Shown here: in pieces, positions 57,699 through 64,000 of the stretch | Position numbering within the stretch: the first letter of the stretch is position 1 | Layout: every line of letters starts with the position of its first letter | Origin: Prochlorococcus sp. AG-363-O15 | GTDB taxonomy: Bacteria > Cyanobacteriota > Cyanobacteriia > PCC-6307 > Cyanobiaceae | NCBI GenBank assembly: GCA_003278255.1 | Contig: QCFZ01000001.1 | Location: 1-64,000 of the forward strand | Direction of reading: 5' to 3' | DNA length: 64,000 bases | Notes under the pieces: model-generated | What the model was told of the DNA's origin: nothing | Seen by the model: the letters and a program-made list of their open reading frames with translations, nothing else | Database searches by the model: none | Translations under genes and position numbers: made by a program

Positions 57699-59983
57699 TA
57701 GAACTTCCAGCCCACTCCAAGATTAAAACGCCATTCACCATCAAAGTCCTGACTGGCAGCTTCAAGACGTAATGGACCTACTGGTGTTGTAACTATCAAG
57801 CCTGCACCTGGAGAGATGCCACTTCCAGGCTTTGACAATAACTTGCCTGGCTTTCCAGGGACATTACTTTGAGAACCTAAGTCACTTCCTCCATCAACAA
57901 AAACTGATCCGGCAACTATGTTCCAAATTGGAAATCTATATTCAATTGAAGCCTCTCCAAAACTTCTGCCAACTGCTAAATCACAAGAACTCCAACCTCT
58001 TACTGAACTGGATCCTCCAAGACAAAAGGCCTCATAAGGAGGAAGCTCACCAACAATGGTGCCCGCTTTAACTTGAAATCCAATTGATTGAGGGCAATTC
58101 AATTTTTCTCCTCTCTTAGGGCGACATCCCTTAGCAAGCTTCAACCAATTAACAGGAATAAAATGCGTATAACTAACTCTTGCACGATTAAAAGTTGGTG
58201 AATTTTCTCCAATAGAAATAAATTGTTCAGTAGCCAAAGTTAAATAATCACCTGAAGTCGGATTCCTGGCGTCATTGAGTTTATTATAAGTAGCAGCAGC
58301 TCTAATACCAAAAAGATTATTTTGATCTGAACAATTAAAAGCTATACAAATCAAATCATTATCAGGGGCCTTACCATCTTTAAGATTTGGAGTAGCAACT
58401 CCATAAGGACGACTCTCGCCAGCATAATCAATAGCCTTTACAGACTGTATATTCATCCCAACAAGAACACTCCAGGGAACTTTCTTATAAGGGTCACCTC
58501 CATTCAGAGGTCTTGCAAAAGAGAAATTAGTACCGGTTCTCTGAATGGCTACTGAATCACCTTCATAATCAAACCAGCTATTACCTGGCGAAGAGGCTTT
58601 AGCCTCATTAATTGAATCAAACTTACCTTTTGTATGAGAAGAAGAACCAATGTCATATGCATAAACAGAATTACCATCATAATAATCAGTTACACTACGG
58701 ATAGTGCCACCATCTGCACTTCTAAATACCTGTGGGACTTCTCTACTTAAGAAAATAGAAGTTCTAAATGATGTCCGATGTTTATCTCCTTTAATCCAAG
58801 GATCGGCAAAAGTCAAATTAGCCAACCCTCCATATTGTCCATAAGTCAAATTAAGAGTAGAACTCCAAGCTCTACCCAACAAATTTGTATCTTGAATACC
58901 TATTTGTCCAAACACACCTTGACTTTGACTATAACCAATACCCCCCGAAAGAGATCCTGTAGATTGTTCTGTAATACCCAAAACTATCTTTACCTTACCT
59001 TGCTCGCCTGGAATAGGCTTTAAGGTTACTTTTACATCACTAAATAAAGAAGTTGCATAAAGTCTTTTTATGTCCCGTTCAAGCTGATTTCTATTGAAAA
59101 CTTCTCCAGGCTTTATTGATATTTCTCTTTTTATAACCCAAGGCTTAGTTTTTCCCTTTATAAATTTCATGTCGCCATCCTTTACATCACCATCCTTATT
59201 AAGAAACTGAACATCAACACCAGTAACAGTGCCTTCTACTACATTTAATTGAACCAATCCATCGGGAGTAACTCTATTAGGACCAGAAATTCTGGCCAAA
59301 GAATATCCTTCATTGACATACCAACTCTTTAAAGCCTTTAATCGAATCTGAAGTGAATTTAGATTAATGGTTTTACCATAATCAGACGCAAATATTCGCT
59401 TAATTACGCTTTTTGGTAATTTATTCTTTTTAGGCTGAAATTGGATTTGTGTAAGTAATGGATTAGGTTGAACCTCAACTAATATCTGAACTCCTAAAGG
59501 TCCATTTATTGGTTCTAAACGAACAGAAGAAAACCAACCTGTTGAATAAATTGCATCCAAATCAAGTTTCAACTGCTCTTTAGTAACACTGCTTCCAGGA
59601 CGAACCCTCATTGCGTCGTATGCAGCAAATTCCAAGCGTTCTTTTTCTGGATGATCGTCCAACCCTTCAATAATCACCTCAGATATAAGAACCCTTAAGT
59701 CCGATGTCTTTTCCGACGAATCACCATCACCAAAAGGATTAAATTGCGCAATCTTGTAGTTCAAATAGCTAGATTTATTGATTTCATTCTGAGCATTTAA
59801 ACCTCTATAAGAAAACAGTGTCTTTTCTCCTTCATCTCGATGAACTCCTGGTTTTGAATCAGCTTCTCCAGAAACAAAAGGGATAGCCAAAGCAAGTGCT
59901 GAAGCTCCTAGGCGAAAGACATTAGAAGGCCTGCGATTGAGGAATCTAGACATGTATCTAAAAAAACGGGCGAATTGAGCCAT
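57698..59983 (-). CDS. bamA: outer-membrane assembly protein BamA/Omp85
   Basis: Beta-barrel insertase of 761 aa. A cleavable signal region (VFRLGASALALAIPFVSG) leads into a linker, then about three POTRA domains (residues 80-330). The C-terminal beta-barrel runs from about residue 400. The Omp85 signature SVRGWSSCDLAVG is present and the protein ends in WKF, a typical barrel end. It starts the lpx operon on the minus strand. ATG at 59953 is an alternative start. Confidence 0.94.
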   Translation of the reverse strand: MAQFARFFRYMSRFLNRRPSNVFRLGASALALAIPFVSGEADSKPGVHRDEGEKTLFSYRGLNAQNEINKSSYLNYKIAQFNPFGDGDSSEKTSDLRVLISEVIIEGLDDHPEKERLEFAAYDAMRVRPGSSVTKEQLKLDLDAIYSTGWFSSVRLEPINGPLGVQILVEVQPNPLLTQIQFQPKKNKLPKSVIKRIFASDYGKTINLNSLQIRLKALKSWYVNEGYSLARISGPNRVTPDGLVQLNVVEGTVTGVDVQFLNKDGDVKDGDMKFIKGKTKPWVIKREISIKPGEVFNRNQLERDIKRLYATSLFSDVKVTLKPIPGEQGKVKIVLGITEQSTGSLSGGIGYSQSQGVFGQIGIQDTNLLGRAWSSTLNLTYGQYGGLANLTFADPWIKGDKHRTSFRTSIFLSREVPQVFRSADGGTIRSVTDYYDGNSVYAYDIGSSSHTKGKFDSINEAKASSPGNSWFDYEGDSVAIQRTGTNFSFARPLNGGDPYKKVPWSVLVGMNIQSVKAIDYAGESRPYGVATPNLKDGKAPDNDLICIAFNCSDQNNLFGIRAAATYNKLNDARNPTSGDYLTLATEQFISIGENSPTFNRARVSYTHFIPVNWLKLAKGCRPKRGEKLNCPQSIGFQVKAGTIVGELPPYEAFCLGGSSSVRGWSSCDLAVGRSFGEASIEYRFPIWNIVAGSVFVDGGSDLGSQSNVPGKPGKLLSKPGSGISPGAGLIVTTPVGPLRLEAASQDFDGEWRFNLGVGWKF

Positions 59984-59998
59984 ATACCTGCGCAGAGA

Positions 59999-60775
59999 TT
60001 ACTTGTAATTGCGTGGTTTAGAGGTGACCCCTTGGACCCGTTTAAGGATCTCACCGTATGCCTCGACAACACCACCTAGATCTTGACGGAATCGATCTTT
60101 ATCCAAAATTCGATCATTTGAATCAAGGGTTCTCTTGTCCCAAATTCGACAAGTATCAGGACTAATCTCATCAGCAACTAAAAGTTCACCTGAATTATTG
60201 ATCCCCATTTCTAATTTGAAGTCAACAAGCACAAGGTCAATTTTATCTAGAAAATCCTTTAAAAAATCATTCACCCAACGAGCTAGTTTCTCAATTTCCA
60301 AGCGCTTGGCATGACTAACTATTCCAAGGATTTCTAATCGAGACTCAGTAAGCAAAGGGTCTGACAAGGAGTCATCCTTATAATAAAGATCTAATAAGGG
60401 TGGAGAAAGTTCTTTGCCTTCAATTATTGGAGTCTGTTTACAGAGAGAGCCAGTAGCAATATTCCTAACAACAATTTCCAAAGGAATAACCTCTACCTTT
60501 TGAACCATCATCCATTCCTCTGACAACAAGCCTAGGTAATGATTTGGGATTCCTTCTTGTTCCAAAAGTTCAAACAGAGATGCAGATATCTGACAATTAA
60601 TTCTTCCTTTACCTTCTAGCTGAGAATGCTTTAAAGCATTAAAGGCAGTTGCATCATTCTTAAATTCAACCAAGACACTATCTATATCTTTACAGGCATA
60701 TATCCTTTTTGCCTTGCCTTCATACATTAATAAGCCGTGATCAGGTGACATTTGATTTATTTGAGAATGAGTCAA
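59999..60775 (-). CDS. purC: SAICAR synthetase
   Basis: Phosphoribosylaminoimidazole-succinocarboxamide synthase of purine biosynthesis, 258 aa. The N-terminus [19 protein letters not shown] and the block [18 protein letters not shown] are diagnostic, as are [32 protein letters not shown]. An earlier start may be wrong, as LMYEGKAKR is normally near position 5. It is followed by bamA, 15 bp away. Confidence 0.96.
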   Translation of the reverse strand: MTHSQINQMSPDHGLLMYEGKAKRIYACKDIDSVLVEFKNDATAFNALKHSQLEGKGRINCQISASLFELLEQEGIPNHYLGLLSEEWMMVQKVEVIPLEIVVRNIATGSLCKQTPIIEGKELSPPLLDLYYKDDSLSDPLLTESRLEILGIVSHAKRLEIEKLARWVNDFLKDFLDKIDLVLVDFKLEMGINNSGELLVADEISPDTCRIWDKRTLDSNDRILDKDRFRQDLGGVVEAYGEILKRVQGVTSKPRNYK

Positions 60776-60793
60776 AAAATGGTTTCATCCATC

Positions 60794-61765
60794 CTAGTCC
60801 TTCATCTCTTTCAATTTAGAGTCATCTTTTTTTGGAATGCTCAAAAAATGTCTAAGATTGCTCGGATCTTTTTGAAGTGAATGATTTGAATTAATAAGTT
60901 CCAATAAGGTATAATCATCATCTAATTCTATTGCCAATGATTCAAGTTTTCCCCTTAGAGATTTAACATCATCGCCTTCAATCAAAGCAAGTATGAATTG
61001 CAATCTAAGAATATCTTCAACTAACCACCAAGCCTTATCAGAATAAGCCTGATTAAAAGCCTTATCCAACAATCTTGCACGCTTATCTCTTTCTAAATGA
61101 CCAATAAGCTGTGCAGCAAGTGCAATGCGTCTTGCTCCAATTGCACCACTTTTTCTTCCTGCCAAAAGAACCATTGCAGCCGAATCCCAACGTCCAATTG
61201 ACTGCTCATGTTCAGCCAATAAATCAAGTGCTGAAAGTTTGAGAGGGACCCCATCCTTGCTATAACTAACTGTGAGCATTTCTTTTTCTAATTTTTCTAG
61301 GTCACCTTCCACCAATTCAGTTAAAGCCCAAGAAGCTTTTGAATGATCCATTGCTGCCTTTGCTGCCTGCCAGGAAAGGATTAACCAACTTCTTCGCTCA
61401 ATCTCTGAAACCGGATTTATACCTTTAAGCAATTCTTGTGCAGTCTTGGGAGATTTACAGGCCATATGCGCATTGGCATTAGCCATGACAAGTTCATAGG
61501 TTTTGGGAGACGGTGCAACAGACAATAATTTTTTGCTAAGCACTCTGAGCCGATTATTTAAAGCAAAAGTTGAAGCATTAATACAAGCATTTTTCAACTC
61601 CAAGAAATCACCATTTCTCAATATTTGTTCATAAGAGTTTTCAGGAATAGGCTTAGAAAGACTTCTTTTTTCATTAGACATAGCTCTTGACACGGAGCTA
61701 TAACCAACTGAAACCATCAAGAAAATGGTTAGGGAAAGAAATTGAATCCCCATAAAGCCAAACAT
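60794..61765 (-). CDS. exported helical (TPR-like) hypothetical protein
   Basis: A 323-aa protein with an N-terminal hydrophobic signal (GIQFLSLTIFLMVSVGYSSV). The rest is helical with repeated short blocks resembling TPR units (SALDLLAEHEQSIGRWDSAAM, RRIALAAQLIGHLERDK). The cellular role is unknown. It is upstream of purC on the same strand (18 bp) and divergent from purD over 88 bp. Confidence 0.62.
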   Translation of the reverse strand: MFGFMGIQFLSLTIFLMVSVGYSSVSRAMSNEKRSLSKPIPENSYEQILRNGDFLELKNACINASTFALNNRLRVLSKKLLSVAPSPKTYELVMANANAHMACKSPKTAQELLKGINPVSEIERRSWLILSWQAAKAAMDHSKASWALTELVEGDLEKLEKEMLTVSYSKDGVPLKLSALDLLAEHEQSIGRWDSAAMVLLAGRKSGAIGARRIALAAQLIGHLERDKRARLLDKAFNQAYSDKAWWLVEDILRLQFILALIEGDDVKSLRGKLESLAIELDDDYTLLELINSNHSLQKDPSNLRHFLSIPKKDDSKLKEMKD

Positions 61766-61853
61766 TTCAACAAAATTGAGAGAGGGTATTGGTTCAACCT
61801 GGCAAAATCATGCCTTCCCAAACCTAGGGGTAATCACATGCCAATCTGCTGCT

Positions 61854-63170
61854 ATGTCAATTTCAAACAACTTTGATCAATCTCTGCCCCATTTAAACAA
61901 TATCCTTGTGATAGGGAATGGTGGCCGAGAAAATGCACTTGCATGGGCACTGAAAGGCTGCAATGGCATTGAAAAAGTTTGGGTCACCCCAGGCAATGGA
62001 GGGACAGAAAACCATAAAGGTTGTAAGCGCTTATATCTTGAAGATCAAAATGAAAAAACACTTATAGAAAGCTGCTTTTTACATTCAATCGATTTGATTG
62101 TGATTGGACCAGAGGCACCTCTTGCAGCAGGATTAGCAGACAAACTAAGAAAAGCAGGCCTAGTTGTTTTTGGCCCTGGAGCAAATGGAGCTCAACTTGA
62201 AGCAAGCAAATCCTGGGCAAAAGACCTGATGAAAGAAGCGAAAATTCCAACAGCAAATTATTGGACTGCAACAACAGAAAAAGAAGCTTTGTCGATATTG
62301 CAGCATGTCAAATGTCCGCTTGTAGTCAAAGCTGATGGACTTGCCTCAGGTAAAGGAGTAACTGTTCCAGATTCCATAGAAGCTACAGCAGAGGCCATTA
62401 AAGAAACTTTTCAAGGGAAGTTTGGAAAAGCAGGTGCTCACGTAGTTCTAGAAGAGAAACTACAAGGCCCAGAAGTTTCTGTGTTCGCATTATGCGACGG
62501 AAAAAAGTTCATTTTGTTACCACCCGCTCAAGATCACAAACGCCTGCTTGAAGATGACAAAGGCCCTAATACAGGAGGAATGGGCGCATATGCTCCTGCT
62601 CCTCTTCTTTCAAAAGAAGATCTGAAAAAAGTAGTGAAATCTGTTCTAGAGCCAACTCTTAGCACCCTAAATAAAAGAGGTATTAATTATCGAGGCGTAA
62701 TTTATGCAGGTTTAATGATGACTTCATTAGGTCCTCAAGTCATTGAATTCAACTGTCGATTTGGAGATCCAGAGTGTCAAACACTTATGCCCCTTATGGG
62801 ACCCGAATTAGCAAGAATTCTCCAAGCATGTGCCCTGGGATGCCTTGAAAAAGCCCCAAAACTTACAATCTCAAATCAATGTAGTGCATGCGTCGTTTCT
62901 GCTGCCAAAGGTTATCCTCATAACCCAAGAAAAGATGATCTTATATCTTTAGAAATTACATCTGGAGACCTGCTCCAGATTTTTCAGGCTGGAACATATT
63001 GCGACGAAAAAGGAATGTTATTTACTTCTGGAGGAAGAGTTTTATCAGTTGTAGCTCAAGGAAATAACTTTGATGATGCATTCACGGCTGTATATAAAGG
63101 GCTATCAAAAGTTCATTTTGACGGGATGATTTTTCGCAAAGATATTGGTCATCAAGTTCGTCAGTCCTAA
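61854..63170 (+). CDS. purD: phosphoribosylamine--glycine ligase
   Basis: ATP-grasp enzyme, second step of purine synthesis, about 438 aa. The N-terminal nucleotide-binding segment is ILVIGNGGRENALAWALKG, followed by VKADGLASGKGVTV (ATP loop). The C-terminal metal-binding block is VIEFNCRFGDPECQTLMPLM. I used ATG at 61854; the track start adds 26 unlikely residues. It is followed by nblS in the same direction. Confidence 0.95.
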   Translation: MSISNNFDQSLPHLNNILVIGNGGRENALAWALKGCNGIEKVWVTPGNGGTENHKGCKRLYLEDQNEKTLIESCFLHSIDLIVIGPEAPLAAGLADKLRKAGLVVFGPGANGAQLEASKSWAKDLMKEAKIPTANYWTATTEKEALSILQHVKCPLVVKADGLASGKGVTVPDSIEATAEAIKETFQGKFGKAGAHVVLEEKLQGPEVSVFALCDGKKFILLPPAQDHKRLLEDDKGPNTGGMGAYAPAPLLSKEDLKKVVKSVLEPTLSTLNKRGINYRGVIYAGLMMTSLGPQVIEFNCRFGDPECQTLMPLMGPELARILQACALGCLEKAPKLTISNQCSACVVSAAKGYPHNPRKDDLISLEITSGDLLQIFQAGTYCDEKGMLFTSGGRVLSVVAQGNNFDDAFTAVYKGLSKVHFDGMIFRKDIGHQVRQS

Positions 63171-63194
63171 TCTTTGTTCAAGAAAATAGGCCTA

Positions 63195-64000
63195 ATGGAA
63201 AGCACAAATTCCCCCACAATTGCTGAATGGGCAAAACCCACTGGAGGGGGACCTCCCCCAGAACCTAATAATTGGTGGCAAAAAATAAATCTCTGGTGGT
63301 CAGAGTTCAGCCTTCAAACCAAATTACTGGCAATTGCCACTTTGGTAGTGAGCCTGATGATGACAGGTATTACATTTTTCGTTCTAAATGGCATTCAAAG
63401 AGATGCAGGAATGAACGACACTCGCTATGCCAGAGATCTTGGCTTGCTTCTTTCAGGCAATGTCACTGAACTAGTCGCACAAGGGAGAGATAGAGAACTC
63501 GCCAACGTAGCTGAACAATTTTGGAGATCAAGTCGCAGCATTCGATATATCTTCTTTGCAGATCCTGAAGGAGTTATATATCTAGGCATTCCTATTAGTG
63601 CAACTCCTTCAACTAGTAATAGTGAACTTCAATTAAGCCGACGACTGGAACTTCCAAACGAACTAAAAAGACGACCCCAAAATCCTTTAGTAAGGCAACA
63701 CCTAACACCTCAAGGACAAATCACAGATGTATTTGTTCCAATGATTTGGAAAGGGAATTATTTAGGAACACTAGCTATAGGAGTAAATCCTAATGAGACT
63801 GCATTAGCTAGTGCCGCCTTAACTCGAGAAGTTACTGTAGCTGTTTTTATATCGATATGGGTTTTAGTGATATTGGGTGCAGTTTTTAATGCATTAACTA
63901 TCACTCGTCCAATAAAAGAGTTATTACGTGGAGTTAGAGAAATTGCAGCAGGAAACTTTGATTCAAGAATCTCTCTACCAATGAGTGGTGAGTTAGGAGA
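63195..64000 (+). CDS. nblS: NblS/Hik33-type sensor histidine kinase, 3' end outside window
   Basis: Stress-sensing histidine kinase that controls light, nutrient and phycobilisome responses in cyanobacteria. This fragment has no matching ORF in the track because it lacks a stop in the window. From ATG at 63195 the frame has helix 1 (LLAIATLVVSLMMTGITFFVL), an external sensor domain, helix 2 (VAVFISIWVLVILGAVFNAL) and the start of a HAMP domain (TRPIKELLRGVREIAAGNF). The kinase core lies outside. It follows purD by 24 bp, the common picocyanobacterial order. Confidence 0.9.
   Translation, partial: MESTNSPTIAEWAKPTGGGPPPEPNNWWQKINLWWSEFSLQTKLLAIATLVVSLMMTGITFFVLNGIQRDAGMNDTRYARDLGLLLSGNVTELVAQGRDRELANVAEQFWRSSRSIRYIFFADPEGVIYLGIPISATPSTSNSELQLSRRLELPNELKRRPQNPLVRQHLTPQGQITDVFVPMIWKGNYLGTLAIGVNPNETALASAALTREVTVAVFISIWVLVILGAVFNALTITRPIKELLRGVREIAAGNFDSRISLPMSGELG

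Overview
The window is a gene-dense, AT-rich stretch of a marine picocyanobacterial chromosome. The best guess is a low-light-adapted Prochlorococcus. The evidence is ndhB, vipp1, cyAbrB, ycf46, nblS, many cyanobacteria-only families (DUF2232, DUF2808, DUF3086, DUF3119, DUF1825), very short intergenic spacers, small gene sizes and a low GC content judged by eye. A small-genome marine Synechococcus is less likely. No rRNA, CRISPR array, transposase, integrase or phage gene was found. The strain assignment is inference.

Layout. 1-1.8 kb: end of a terminal cytochrome oxidase operon (ctaD partial, ctaE). 1.9-10.9 kb: cyAbrB regulator, ribE, a bifunctional-nuclease-family protein, an Fe-S aldo/keto reductase, a lone substrate-binding protein, a CobT-like protein, DUF2232, a lipoprotein and topA. 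11-21 kb: ndhB with an ABC ATPase, birA, an aminotransferase, vipp1, a DUF721/DciA-like protein, two glycosyltransferases, a DMT exporter and sppA. 21.6-34.1 kb: a core block with aroH, DUF2808, rpmH-rnpA-PH protein-yidC, a broken yceD, ycf46, serS, rseP, rpsN, pnp, and the cysQ/rsmI divergent pair.

34-39 kb is the most AT-rich and least conserved part. It holds an HTH protein, tRNA-Arg(TCT), a class II aldolase and five small unrecognised membrane or hypothetical proteins, and ends at a perfect 22-bp inverted repeat. 39-47.7 kb: gluQ, hup with a clear terminator, a metallo-hydrolase-like protein, glgX, tRNA-Gly(TCC), an MFS carrier, an MlaE-type permease, DUF3119, DUF3086 and plsY. 47.7-53.7 kb: pyrF, tyrS, DUF1825, an HhH protein with a GIY-YIG protein, and pepA. 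53.7-60 kb: msrA and the outer-membrane cluster lpxB-lpxA-fabZ-lpxC-bamA. 60-64 kb: purC, a secreted hypothetical, purD and the start of nblS.

Most of the window is ordinary core genome and I did not find a clear new system. The observations most worth a second look are: yceD, which carries a nonsense codon at a CxxC cysteine and a frameshift in an A-tract; an Ig-like (Big_2-type) insertion inside YidC; the perfect 22-bp hairpin; the small-protein block at 36.4-38.8 kb; and a possible coding remnant in the 466-bp gap at 50.1-50.5 kb.
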